Below the pieces are notes generated by a model, which worked only from the letters and a program-made list of their open reading frames with translations, did no database searches and was not told where the DNA came from. Made by a program: the position numbers and the translations under genes. Source: Laetiporus sulphureus 93-53 (Eukaryota > Basidiomycota > Agaricomycetes > Polyporales > Laetiporaceae). Taken from it: 64,000 bases of DNA. Location: assembly GCF_001632365.1 (NCBI RefSeq), contig NW_024468570.1, forward strand, positions 1 to 64,000, in the 5' to 3' direction. This document shows positions 49,263 through 61,570 of this stretch, piece after piece. Numbering within the stretch: position 1 is the first letter of the stretch; every line of letters begins with the position of its first letter.

Positions 49263-50108
49263 ATGTCGAGGTCAGACCTTTTGTTGTTGTTCAGCTTTAT
49301 GGAACGCACCTTTGATCTGCTACAGTGCACGCCTTTTGCAGCTAGCGCTACCCCTGGTGAAGACGCACGGATTTACTCGCGAGGCCCTCTCCCGTTCTGT
49401 CCTCTCTCTTCCGACTCCCCTTTCAGAGCCGCTCTGCGAGACAGCACTCTCTGCGCTCTTTGGCGAAGGAGACGGTGCTAGACGAACGCTTATTGAGGTA
49501 TGGCTGGACGACGCTCGTGATAACATGCAGTCGGCGCCAACACGGAGCCTGAAAGGTATCCTCAACCACAGGTTGAAGTGGAATGAGCCGGTGTTACAAT
49601 ACCTCCCCGAAGTCCGTCTCGTGCATTCGTGAACATCACAAAATTGACACTATGCGCAGGCGTTCTCACTCCTCGCTACTCAGAGGCCAGTCTCGGTTCC
49701 GATCGATCCCACACCAGCTATCAAGCACTGCACCAGCATCGCGGATCAAGCATGCTACTTGTCCGGAGATACTACTGTTGGCGTACGCCCGATTCGCGTT
49801 GTTTTTCGTCACGTTTGCTTAGCACGTGTGTCATATCAGCTCTCTTGGTACGCGCGCCGCGGCTCGATTGCGGCCGCATACGCCGCTGCAGGTAGCAAAA
49901 TCTACTGAAACTCAAGCGATGCCACTAGCTGACGAACATTCCACCAGAACTTCATCAATTGAAGTCTCCTGAAACAGCATATCACTTTCTCAACAGCTTA
50001 TTGGACTGGTCTTTTGCTCTAGAATCTTCATTGAACGAGGCGGAAACTTTTTCCGAGTACACTGGCCGAAGCTGGGCAGGGATCATCCACAGTCGGGGGA
50101 TTTTCTGA
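49263..50108 (+). CDS. COQ9: Ubiquinone biosynthesis protein COQ9
   Basis: Lipid-binding partner of the hydroxylase COQ7 in coenzyme Q synthesis on the mitochondrial inner membrane. Five exons, 49263-49270, 49326-49611, 49660-49782, 49840-49891 and 49948-50108, give 209 aa in phase. The first coding exon is only 8 nt. Family blocks: LLQLALPLVKTHGFTREALS (TetR-like helix region), ALFGEGDGARRTLIEVWLDD, LKWNEPVLQYLPEAFSLL, ADQACYLSGDTTVG and SWYARRGSIAAAYAAAELHQ, the conserved amphipathic surface. It is shorter than the yeast (260 aa) and human (318 aa) proteins and has no obvious presequence, so either import uses internal information or an upstream exon was missed. Confidence 0.9.
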
Positions 50109-50255
50109 TTCATACTGTTGGATAGGCCTCGGAAGCTAACAAAATTTCTGTGCAATACGTTATTTGCTCCTCAGCAACTGCGACACGCGAAAGACTCATT
50201 GATTTTCAGAGTCATCTGATCTGGGAGCATGTCCTATGTGCCATCTCCTGCACCA

Positions 50256-50264
50256 TATATAATA
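50256..50264 (+). promoter_or_regulatory. Possible TATA box of the Crinkler-kinase gene
   Basis: TATATAATA lies about 30 bp upstream of the ATG used in my model. That is too close for a normal leader, so either it is not the working element or the true start is further in. Confidence 0.25.
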
Positions 50265-50287
50265 AGGTGGTAGGGCCGGTGCCAGCA

Positions 50288-53200
50288 ATGCCCGCTACTG
50301 AGTGCAGTTGCACATGATGGTCACGAATTCTGTAGCCGGCGCTTGAACTATTAATAGTAGCGGGAATGTTGCCAGTGGTTGACGGGCTGCTTACATAAGG
50401 GGGAGGTTGTTCCTGGCGTCCCCTATCTTAGGCCGCACTCAGCCTCCCACCATGACCACCACGACCAAGTCTGGTGTCTCCTCATTGACCACGAGAAGAA
50501 GCCCATCGGAGCAGTATTCGATGTCAATTTGCCTCCTGTATCCAGTGTCAGTACATTGAGGAAGAAGGTCAAGGAAGAGTTGTCACCTACCCTTGACAGC
50601 GTTGCTGTCAATGAGCTCATAGTATGGAGATGCAAGGACCGAGGCTTTCTCACTGGTGTACGAGGTATCCAATTGGAATCAAAGCTCAAAAACATCCATC
50701 TTGATGACGGCAACACATTCGAGCAGCTCGATGGAAGGGATAAAGTGGGACGTCCCAAGATTGAGGAGGAGGAAGTGCTGCTTGTGCTGAAGCCTGGTGC
50801 GTTTCCACTTTTCTCGAAAGTTGGAGATCTTACTTGCAGATAGAACCGTCAATCACTCCATCGTCATCCGGTAGTTCCGGCATGGGTGCGTTCTGTGGTA
50901 TCGCTCGTTTATACCTTCCACGCTCACGCAGCCAGACCAAATGCCCAAGGAACCGTTTGGGGGCGTCTTCATTCGGAGGCAGAGCAGCAATGCGTACGGA
51001 TGGGCAGACTTGGCGCTAAACGATGTGTTCCCGTTCCCAGCAGAGCTAGTTCTTCCGGGTAACGTGGAGGCTCTGCTCAACAAGCTGGAGAAGCGTCGGC
51101 ATTGGAAAGACGATGTGCGTGTCCACCCATGCCTGATTGGTTGGAGCAAAACTGAGACACTTGCAGATTCCGAGCTCCGGCGCGTCCTCCATGGACTCGG
51201 ACGATCTAAGAGCTCTCTGTAAGGGATACGATTTGGAAAATTACTTCAACGGTTGCGAGGCACCCAAGGTTGCCGACGTTCCGAAGTCGAAGCTGATGGA
51301 GATGGCCGATGTGGGGCAACTTGCTTTTCGCACATGGGACTCACATGTTCTTGCGAGCGGCAGGGAGCACATCGTTGTCGCGAGGCTGTTCGCTCCTCTA
51401 TTGGAGTATATGCTTTCGAAAAAGAAGGAAAAACCAGAGAGAGTTCTCTTGGATATGAAGTTGTAAGTGTCTAAACACATTCTCACATGGTGTACTCTGA
51501 TCTTTCATCCTCTAGCGGCTTGAAACCGTGGCCGTTTCAAGCGGGAGTGCCTGTCCAGGTCGATGCCGAGGAAACATTTCGCAAGTACAAACCCAAGAGC
51601 GACGTCTCGTGGTGGAGGGACGAGCATGTCCTGCTTTTGGGGGAAATTCAGTCTGGAAACGGCGACAACGATTATATCGGCGCACTTTGCGAGGGAGCAT
51701 ATCAGGTGCGCCTTGCAAATGCAGGTGCAAACGCAAACGCTCTTGATGAGAGCGCTGTCGTTGTCACCTTCCATGTGTCAGCAACCAGCACAATGAGACT
51801 CTACTATCTCTTCCAAATAGACCCTGCGAACGTAAGGCAACTTGCAGTGCTTATGGTATGGTTGAGTCTAATGATCGCACAGGTCCATTCGCATGTCAAA
51901 TATGAGGAGAAGAGATTCAACCTGAACTTTCTATCCGAATGCCAGGCTTTCATGCAAGTCCTTAACAACTATGTCGACCTCTTGATCGACGAGAACAAGC
52001 CTTCGGGCACGATACCTGAAAAGTTCTTTGCTGGTGTCCGGAACCTTCAGTCAGTGTCGACGAAACGTCTCAATGAGGACCAAGATCATGTGCAAGGTCC
52101 CCAAAAGCAGAAGAAGGCAGGTGGCGGCCAGAACCCTCCACCCGCTGGCGGCTCGGGAGGTAACCAGGACCAGGACTTTACGACCGAGCAGTATGTTTTG
52201 GTGCCGTCTTTCGATTTCGGCACACACGGGGTATGAGCTGTCCCATATATCATCTTCGTTTTGCGTCTAAAAATGAAGTCCCACTCAACAGAGACCAAGA
52301 TCCATCTTTCCGATTCGGAAGATTTCGGACCCCAGCGGTACGCTATATGTCGCGAAGCAGCTTCGCTGCAAGGAGGAGCTGCGCTGCAAGGAGGAGCTGC
52401 GCCTCCTCGAGAAGCTCAATTCCTTCATCCCTGGCTCTGAGCATATCTTCCAGTTGATCGACTCGATAGACGCGAGTGTGGGCAAATGCATCGTTCTCCC
52501 GATGCGACAGCCCGTCTGGAGGGAACTGTACTCTGAAACGTTTACCTCCGGCGTCCTGAAAACCCAGCTTCACAAGCTGACCGTCGGTCTCGCGAAGGGC
52601 GTCACATTCCTGCACGATCATTTGATCGCCCATCTCGACATCAAACAAGGCAACATGGTCCTCACCAACGAGCTCTGTCTTCAGATCATTGATTTCGACG
52701 TCGCCGTTGAAGTCTCGTGCGACTATCCCGTATGCACAGACTACGTTGGAACCTTTCCTTGGATGGCTCCGGAAATTGAACGTGAAGACGACGACGAAGA
52801 GGAAGCAGAAGAGGACAAGCACCCAGCAAGGCCGCATAATCCCTTTCTTGCTGATAGGTACTCGTGCGGCCAAAGCTTCCTGACGTTCCTTCTTTTCGAC
52901 TTTGAGCCTGTCCCTGGTCTCAAAGAGTACGCGAGACGGTTGATGGACCCATCCCCGCAGCTTCGGCCCTCTCTTCGCGAGTGGTACGAATCCGATACCG
53001 TCGAGGCTCAGCCGAAAGCGGAAGCTGTTCACGCAACACCGGGCCAAAGCAATGCCGCGGAACATATGGCTATCCATGTTGCCACGTCGGAGCTCAAAGT
53101 CAACCCCGTGGGCTTGTGTGTCGACGGTGACACATCTGATCTCGACTCGTCGAGCGCGAGTTCATCATCTGATCTCGACTTGTCGAGCGCAAGCTCATCG

Positions 53201-53407
53201 CCTGAGATGCCGTCGTCTCAAGAGGATCATGCCTTTGAGCCGGCGTCAGTCAACAACAAAGCCCAGGTTTCTGCATACGCTCCCGTGTCCAAGCTGATTG
53301 CCTATGGTCGGGGGGTGAAGAGAAGTGCCGATGCTCAGGATGGGGATGGTCACGAATGGGACGGTCACCCCTTCAAGAATCGGCGTGTGATGAAAATCAG
53401 TGGTTGA
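50288..53407 (+). CDS. Crinkler-type N-terminal header fused to a divergent protein kinase
   Basis: Six exons, 50288-50301 (tentative), 50432-50796, 50844-50885, 50936-51114, 51167-51462 and 51516-52230, plus a last exon 52292-53407, total 908 aa in phase. From about residue 20 the ubiquitin-like Crinkler header is recognisable: WCLLIDHEKKPIGAVFDVNL, TLRKKVKEE and NELIVWRCKD. A middle domain of about 400 aa is unassigned. The C-terminal kinase has VAKQL (Lys), HLDIKQGN for HRDLKxxN, IDFDVA in place of DFG, and VGTFPWMAPE. The Gly-rich loop is weak. The tail is acidic/Ser-rich with an internal duplication (SDLD-SSS) and basic patches near KRSADA and NRRVMK that could direct nuclear entry. No signal peptide. 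The 51-bp stretch at about 51831-51881 could be an extra intron that keeps frame. Start uncertain. In other organisms such proteins are host-nucleus effectors or intracellular conflict proteins; the role here is unknown. Confidence 0.78.
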
Positions 53408-53970
53408 TTGTCTATGGTATGAATCCAGAGCGTCGCGGTTGCAAACTTGCAAGATTGCATCGCTGTGTTGTATTTCTCTTCAACGAATCGTACTTTGATT
53501 TGCGACACTGTACTCGTTAACGCCCAATTCATCAGCACATCTGCACGCGTGCCTCGTTTCGTTGTAATGGTCGTGTTTTATGATTCTGGTAACACTGTAT
53601 CTATGCAGGGTACGTACATGTTTCGTGAATATCCACGCTACCAACAAATATGCACAATAAGCTACGGGCAACACCAGACTGCGGCGCAGGAACGAATAAC
53701 GAATCCAGGAACTGCGGGCACGTGTGGGTCGTGATGATCGTGGCCTTGATGAATAGGGCACCCTCCCACGGAAGAGATAACGTGCGGGGTATATACACGC
53801 AAAAGTGAATATGAGGGAAGAAAGACGTCAAAAAGCGCACACAGCAGTGACAATATAAGGTAAATAGTTGAGGAAGCTTGCATCAAGGCTGCAAACGAGC
53901 GTGGCACATTGCGGATATCGAGCTTTGCAGGAGGAGAGAGAGTTCATTGAGATTTCATGATCGTAGAACA
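53408..53970. other. Convergent 3' flanks of the Crinkler-kinase and PMC1 genes
   Basis: About 560 bp between two stops facing each other. It presumably holds both 3' untranslated regions and poly(A) sites. No further gene seen. Confidence 0.5.
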
Positions 53971-56900
53971 TCATTGTCGTGAGCCTAAGCGTTGAATGGC
54001 AGGGGTATCGGCCAGACTGCCGGAATGATTGTGCGAACGGCCTGCAAAGAATATAGATCTGCGTGAACGGCGTTGAGGAGAGTCTGACAGACTCGTCCGC
54101 ATCGGCGGGGTCCATCCAGCACCAACTGAAGAGGCAATGAAGGTGGGCACCATAGTCATAATAGAAGGCCTGTGCAATGTGTCAGCTTAGGAAGACCAGA
54201 GAGATACAGCGACGCATACATAGTCAATTGAGCCTCCGGCGGAGGGCGAGCCTTACGACTCTTGCCCACATAAGACGAGGCACGCATCCGTCCACCGCGA
54301 ACCTGCGCGAACGTGCTGAGGTTATCCCGCACGATCTCGTATGCCGCATTCCAGTCGCCCTCGGGACGTTTCGTCGGGAGGACTTCAGGATTAGGCAAGA
54401 GATGAATGAAGATAAAGAAGCGTTCGATCGGCTTGTTCGGTATGAGACGGATGAGGGCGCCAAGCGGGATGGACACAAATCCAAGAGCGAGACTGATACC
54501 CCATTCCGCACCATCGATACGTTCTACCGAGAACGCGTCGCCGCCGACGAAGACGATCAAGACCTGGCCAGCGATCTCTGCAACGGACGAATTAGCAAAA
54601 CGCAACATGGAAGGATGACCAGACATACCGATAAGAGTGATTCCAATGAAGTAATAATTCCGCGAAATACCCTCAAAGATATTGAGGTGGTTGTCCAAGC
54701 GCCGGCAATTGAACGAGTTTGAGATTTGGGCAAACACAAATATGTTGAACACCACCGTCTGAATGTTCGTCTCGTCCGCCGAAGGGTCAAAGGCAAATAT
54801 CTGATCGCCCAGGAAATGGAACAGCAGCACTATCACAATCTGGTATATCGACTGCCCAATGATTTGCTTGTACATATCCACGCTAAACAGCGGAGCCGTC
54901 TTCTTGTCCGGCTTGCGGTCCAGCAGCTCCGGTGACGCGGGGTCCGTTGCCAGCGCGAGCGCAGCGAAAGTATCCATGATAATGTTGATCCAAAGCAATT
55001 GCACCGCAGTTAAAACCGGAGATTCCGAGCCAGACGCGATGGTAGAGACGAACGTGATGACCACGGCGGTGATGTTCGTCGAGATCTGGAACTGCAGGAA
55101 CTTACGCACCGCATCGTTCACGCAACGACCCCACATGATAGCCTTGACGATAGACGCAAAGTTATCGTCCATCAGGATGATGTCTGACGCTTCCTTTGCG
55201 ACCTCGGTCCCAGCAATGCCCATGGAGAAGCCAACGTCGGCCGTCTTGAGCGCAGGTCCATCGTTCGTGCCATCACCAGTGACGCCGACGATCTCACCAA
55301 GCTCACGCAGCTTCTCGACGAGCAGCTTCTTGTCCTCCGGCGACGAGCGAGCCAACACCTGCAGCTTCGGTACCGTTGCAAGCAGCTGTTGGTCATTCAG
55401 CTTCCGGAACGATGGGCCATCCAAGACAACACCGCCGGGGGTAAGGATACCACACTGTTGCGCGATAGACTTTGCCGTAAGTATGTTATCGCCAGTGCAC
55501 ATCTTAACGGTGACGCCAGCCTTGTGGCAATCCGCAACAGCATCTCGAACGCCCTCACGCAGAGGATCTTCGATGCCGACTATCCCAATAAGCGTAAGCT
55601 CCTTTGCAAGGTCCTCATACTCAACCTTATAGAAACGGAGTTACTGAAGTTCACACGTCCAAACCGCATTGGATGCTCACCTCGTCTATGGCAGTATACC
55701 TCGCGCCTTTCGGCGGCCAGATGTCAAAGTCGCGATAGCACAGCGCGATGGCGCGGAGCATCTGCTCCGCATAAAACACCGTCGTCCGCGCGATCCCCTC
55801 CCCAGCCTTCTCATCCACCTCCCTCGTCTCCAGCGCATCGACATCGGGGCCCTTACCGCCCCGCTCAACCACAACATACCTCGAGCATCGCTTGGTCAAA
55901 ATCTCGCTTGCACCCTTAAGATGCAACCTGTACCGGCCATCCGGCAGACGCACGACGACGCCCATCGCCTTGCGTGCGCTCGAGAATGGTATCATCTGTA
56001 TGATCTCGGCCGCATCCCGCGTCTGCTTGTAGTCCGCCCACTCATTCTCCTTCGCAAACTTGAGCAACGCCGTCTCCGTCTTGCTCCCAACAAACGCCAT
56101 CACGCCCGTCTCCGGGTCCGCGTCCTCAAACGCGGTCGAGTTGACCGCAATCGCGTCGTTGAGCAGCTCAACCATCGGCTCGGAGAGCACGTCGTTCAGC
56201 TCGGTCTGGTCGATCGCAAAGTCCCCAGCCTCGGCGTCCACGTTCGCGCGCGCCGGGTTCTCCTCGAACCGCTTCACGAACTTGCAATGGATGCCTATCG
56301 TGCCCGTAACGATCGTCATGCTGTTCTGCGTGAGCGTGCCAGTCTTGTCCGTGCACACTACGCTCGCATTCGCCATCGTCTCGCACGAGCCGAGCACCCG
56401 CACCAGCAAGTTCTCCTTCGTCATCCGCTTCGTAGCAAATGCCAGTGCCAGCGTAACCGCCAGCGGCAGACCTACATTTGCACAGATCCAGATCAATGGA
56501 GGATTGGCTATATGCCGGGACCGACTACACACCTTCTGGAACAGCGACGACCACAAGCGTGACAGAGATAATGAGTATGTCCACAAACGCAATACCCTTC
56601 TGGTTTGCCGTGCGAGGCGGATTATTCGTCCCAAGTTGCACAAAGAACTTGATCATGAGCGCGATGAACAGCAACAAACCAGCCGCGCTCCCCGCTTTCG
56701 CAATCAACTCCGCAAGATCGTTCAACTTCAGCTGCAGCGGGGTATTCTCCGTGTCTCCGCGAAGCGCTGTCCATATCCAATAAGAACAAGCCGTCAGCGA
56801 GCGTGCCCACATGTGGGAATGATGTGGTCGGCGCGCCACGTGCACGCCGCATTCGATCAAGAACGCGGGCGTGGACATAAAGCGGAAGGAGGGGTACCGG

Positions 56901-59116
56901 CAAAAGGATACACACTCACCCATCATGATGCGCCCATTGAAACTCTTCGTGCCCACCGCGATCACGACATAGCTACCATAGCCCTCTAGCACCTTACTCC
57001 CACTCACCATGAAGCAGTCCGAGTGCCCCTGATGATGGTGTCCGTGCGCCACAGGGCCAGACTCGCCGTGCATTCTCTCGTTCCTCATCGCAATCGCCTC
57101 ATCGTAGCTGATCTTGCGGATCGCATCGCTCTCGCCCGTCGCTCCCGACTCGTCGCACCGCACGTTGTGGCCGCTGAGGAAGACACCGTCGCAGGGGATG
57201 ATCTCCCCTGGCTCCACGAGCGCGACGTCGCCAACGACGACCTCGTGAACATCGACCACGCGCTCCTCGCCGGCGCGGATCACCTTCACGCCGCGCTCCT
57301 CCTTCTTCTCATTCAGCGCTTGAAACTGCCGCTCCTTCTGCCAGTCGTTTACGGACCCGACGGAGACCTATGCGGTCGGAGGCGTGTATGTGAATGTATG
57401 CACGGGAAGCGCCGAGAACGTCGGGAGTTGCCGAGATAAGTGCCAAGACCAAAAACGGTAGGTGTGAAAGATCAGTGAGTGAGACGCGCTGCAACCGGTG
57501 TAGTACGCACAACGATGACAATGGCGATGACAATGGCAACACCTTCCACCCAATCAACCGGGGGCTGGCCCGGCTCTCTCGGAGTCCCAAAGTCCTCAAA
57601 TAAACCCAACGCAAGAGAAACTACTGCTGCAATGGTCAACAGTATCTGTGCAAGTCAGCGTCAGCAAAGGCACCGCTTACGCGGCAAGCATACGCACCAA
57701 AACTTTGTCCTTCATGGCCAGCCACATCAGCTCCAGCAGGCTTTTCGTTTTGCGTATCGGCAAGACATTCTCGCCGTAAACACGTTTCCTTTCCTCCAAG
57801 GTCGCTTCGTACGCCTTGCCCTTCTGCCACGGTTCTTCTCCCTCCTCCTCAGTCACCTCTGTCACGCTCTTCACGCTCTGCTTTGCGCTAAGGTCCACCT
57901 CGCTCGCTGGTCCCGTGACCACAATCCCTGGCACATCATTCCTCTTCCTGCCACGTCCACCGGGATTCGGTTGTCGGTCGTGTCTCTGACTCGCACCCTC
58001 ACCTGCGCCCGGATGCGTACCCGCACCGGGTCTGTCATCGTGTGCCTTACTTACCGGCGACGCGGGGCGCCCAAAATGCGCCTGCTCCTCTGTCAGATCG
58101 AGCGCATGCGCGGACAGACCGCGCTTCGCGTCCGTCCCGAGACCCCTGAGAAGACCCTTGATGCCGCCCATCTCCTCGAGCTGCTCGAGCGACTTGGGGT
58201 CGACGAGCGCCGCAAGGTGCACAGGCTTGAACTCAAACGGCCCGGTGTCGACATCGTCGTCCGCCGACAGGTCAAGTTCAACGTGAGTGGGCTCCTCGTC
58301 CTCTGCTTCAGGACCCGCCGGGTTCTCCGGCGGCTCGCCACTGATGTGGCCGCTTATGCCTGCCACCGGATGCTGTGCATCCGCGAGCTGCTCGTCCGAA
58401 TGTGAATGGGACGAGGCGCCTAGAAGCTTCTGGCGGCTGTGCGCCGAGCCCGAACGAGAGCGGACGGTAGTCCCGTCAAATTCTGATGCGCGGTCGAAGT
58501 GCGAGTGCGTCGGCGATGCCGGCGCAGGCTCGTACGGTGACTGCGGCAGTTTGAGTGGCTGCAGATGATACTCAAGGATAGGAGGTTCAGGCTCTGCGCC
58601 GTCGGCTGAGCCTAGCGAAATGGCGCTTGCGGCACTGCTGCTGCGGCCATGTTTGCGGGGTTGAGTGGGTGGCGAGAGGAAGCCGCGCGAGTCCCTATCC
58701 TGCTTGGTGTCCCGTTGCACAGGCGAGTTGCTGAAATTTGCAGATGAGACGTGGGACAGGGTGGGCGAAGGCGGTACGTGCGTGTTTGACGAGGACCCCT
58801 CAACTGAGCCAGCATAGGAGGGAGACGGCGAGCGGTTGTCCAGAGTAGGGGACAGCGTCGGCGAGTAGGAAGCCTCGAAAGAGGAGCCGGAAGAAGCCCG
58901 CGGGATGGGCGCGGGAGACAAAAACTGTGTCGGGGAAGACAAATGCTGTTTGTGGTCGGAAAGCAGCGGCGCGAGAGCGCCTAGCGCGCTGGCATCAGAG
59001 GGAGGAGGAAGGGAATCTGCGTGGGAACGGTCGGCATGTTCGTCCAGGTCAAAAGACGACGAAAGGTCAGTGGTGATAATGTGTGGAATTTCTGGGCCAC
59101 TGGTGGGGAGAGACAT
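53971..59116 (-). CDS. PMC1: PMC1-type P2B Ca2+-transporting ATPase
   Basis: Pumps cytosolic Ca2+, in yeast into the vacuole. Eight exons, 59116-57698, 57645-57511, 57367-56920, 56766-56533, 56471-55681, 55625-54629, 54577-54220 and 54169-53971, give 1,526 aa in phase. The first about 400 residues are Ser/Pro-rich and look disordered, followed by the conserved LAALVDPKSLEQLEEMGGIKGL and the first membrane hairpin (ILLTIAAVVSLALGLFEDF). P-type motifs: DESGATGESD (actuator), PEGLPLAVT in M4 with Ca-binding Glu, CTDKTGTLTQ with the phosphorylated Asp near 786, MIPFSSARKAMGV and LHLKGASE (nucleotide domain), CTGDN, and VTGDGTNDGPALK. Late membrane segments include LLWINIIMDTFAALALATD. The last exon gives a basic/Ser-rich tail with FIASSVGAGWTPPMR, as in fungal homologues. 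The regulatory site may lie in either long terminus. Confidence 0.95.
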
Positions 59117-61570
59117 GAGACGATGGGAGAGAGAGCCGGCAGGAGAGGATGGTCATCTACACTAGCGGGCGTGCTATATAACGAGGTTAAGAGGAGGTTA
59201 CGAGCCTCGGTATTTGAACGTCCACCATATTTCCAGAAGGCCGTACACTGCCTCCCCCAAATCGGGTATATGCCAAGCGCTTAGATGCTCGACCTACCCA
59301 GGCTCCGCGCGAATGCTCCTCGACATCCGTCCGTCCTCCCTGTCCGTTGCTGTGCCGTCCCGACTGCAAGCGTCGCCGTGTCCGATGTCCGCTGCGTCGA
59401 TGCCAGTCCGTCGTCAGCCGTGAGGCTGTGGCCATCAGAACGTGCACGTGCCTGTGATTCAGATCTTGTCCGGGAGCCCGGCCGTGTGGCGCCTCCCCAC
59501 TCGACGCGCCGATATCCCACATCCTGCCTGAGCTCTGTACGCGATCATTATTATTCACAAATTACGATGTTACAAGTATACAGCCTCACAAAAAGCTTGT
59601 GAGGCACACGTACTCGGCGTTGTCATATATATTGGCAGTCAGCCTGTGTCATCGAGTCTGGAGCTGTCCGGTTTGTCTCCACGCCCAGCTCCAAGGACAT
59701 CGCACCGCTCTCAGGATGGCTCCCCTTCCGCTCGTCAGGCTCGGTACTCAGTATTCGGGGGCACACTTAACCCTCCCCTATATGTGTTGGCTGTACAGGA
59801 AACACCCATTGTTGCTTCAAAATAAACGGCAGAAGCCGCATACCTCCCCAACGGAATAGGCTTCCCCTTCCGAGATTATGAACCTCCGTCCCTTCCGTTC
59901 TGCGCTTCGGTGACTCGCTGAGGCATTTTCCTCGGGAAACAGTCGGAGTTCTCTACATCGGAACATACATCAGGTTTCCGCGTTCGATTAACGCCGCTGG
60001 ACTATAAGCTCCTTTCTGTCACTTTCAGATCCCGTATCAAGTCATCCAAACCATATACGTTCCTTGCTCTCCATGATCGTCGCCCTACTCAACATGACGC
60101 AATGTCTGACAAATATTTTGCCTATCGGTGTATCCCCTCTACCGCTGCTCCTGAGCTGGCTCCTTACGCAGGGAAGCTATCCAGCTTCCCGTCAACGAGG
60201 CGCCTTCGTGTTCGTCCATCGATCAAGTCCTGTTCGCAACGCACAGCTCGATCATTTACTCGATCCGTAGCTCTGACATGCGGCCCGCCTAGCATACTCA
60301 TCTGACTGGGACCGACATATGTATGAACGCCTGCCATCGGGCGCTCTATTGTAATATACAATTCCATGCACGTTGCCTGGCTCTCGCCGTCTGCTGCCGC
60401 CAACTATCACTCCTGCCATCCTCATCTCTCCACCATCATCGGTCCTGTGCGCCGACTCGGCCGCAGACCCTTTCTACATACATCCTCACGCATTCCCCGC
60501 ACGCGCTAATACACGTAAGTACCGGCGTTCCAGATCGCCCCCACGCGGAAACAATGCACAAAACCCAAAATTGGCGTTCCGCGACGCGTCACAGAACTAA
60601 TCATTAGATCTCAAGTGCGTGAAAAATCCGCCTCACGCAGGCCATGCGCTGCAAGTCAATCAAAAAAGTTGACCGCACAGCCGATAGACGCTCGTCACTT
60701 GAACAGGCGCTCGCGTGGATAAGCGTAGACGCTCGATCGAGATAAGCAATGTATCATGATGTAATCGCTCTTTCGGGGAATTCACGTTTTGGGCAAAAGT
60801 GAAAGTGTGAAAACCTCACGTGCGCATCGCTGAACCAGACAGAAATCATCTGCAGACATCGTGAGCACAACTCGACGTACTCTTTGCACCTTGCATGTGA
60901 GCTTGTCCGCTCTGTGCGCGCGCAACTGGCCACAGCGCACGGCATCTCGGCCGCCACACGTTGCATTTCTTCCTGGTGGCCAGACCGAATATTTACCACA
61001 CGAACGTGTACCTCGCTGCCGAAACTCCTTATGCCGCCATGAGCATCGCAGCGATAGGCTCACGCCACTAGGACGCCACCGATCGCTTCGCATGATCTGT
61101 CTACAGGAAAAGTCCGAGTGGCGGGCCGCGGCCTCTGGGCAGAGGCACGATCGTTATTTCCCTCCCTCGCGTCCGGATTCTCTTGCTGACTACATGGATA
61201 TCTAGAACGAATGCGCTCGAAGCGCGCACGATATCCGACGGCAGAAATCCTGCCGAAGACAAAAAAACTCGAGGGAGGGTTTAATATTGAATATCGGAGA
61301 CTCGAACATACAGCTTTCGATTGAAGCGAAGGCCAACGGTGATCATCGTACGAGATCACGAGCACATCATGATCATGGTCACATACATGCCGGAACTGTT
61401 CCGGGGCTAGTGGGCAAATCCCCCCGGTTCGCGGTCCACCGGGTCATGGTGTCTCGTTTCGCAAACACTACCATACAGCCGACTTGAACGGCGCGATGTC
61501 TTGTCACCTGAGTAAGCTAGGAAGACGCTTCTATGCACGTTCGTCAGGTACGAGATCAGGGCGATTCGTG
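59117..61570. other. 5' flank of PMC1 and gene-poor sequence
   Basis: About 2.4 kb upstream of PMC1. The first part is G/C-rich on one strand and likely contains its promoter and leader. Only short frames occur (up to about 123 codons on the minus strand at 59187-59558), without motifs. Nothing else recognised. Confidence 0.45.

Noticed and set aside
55669..58405. Long plus-strand frames (about 297-309 codons) opposite the PMC1-type ATPase
   Set aside because: They mirror the ATPase exons, cross its introns without splice logic, are Arg/His/Pro-rich and show no family motif. They are antisense shadows of a G/C-rich gene.
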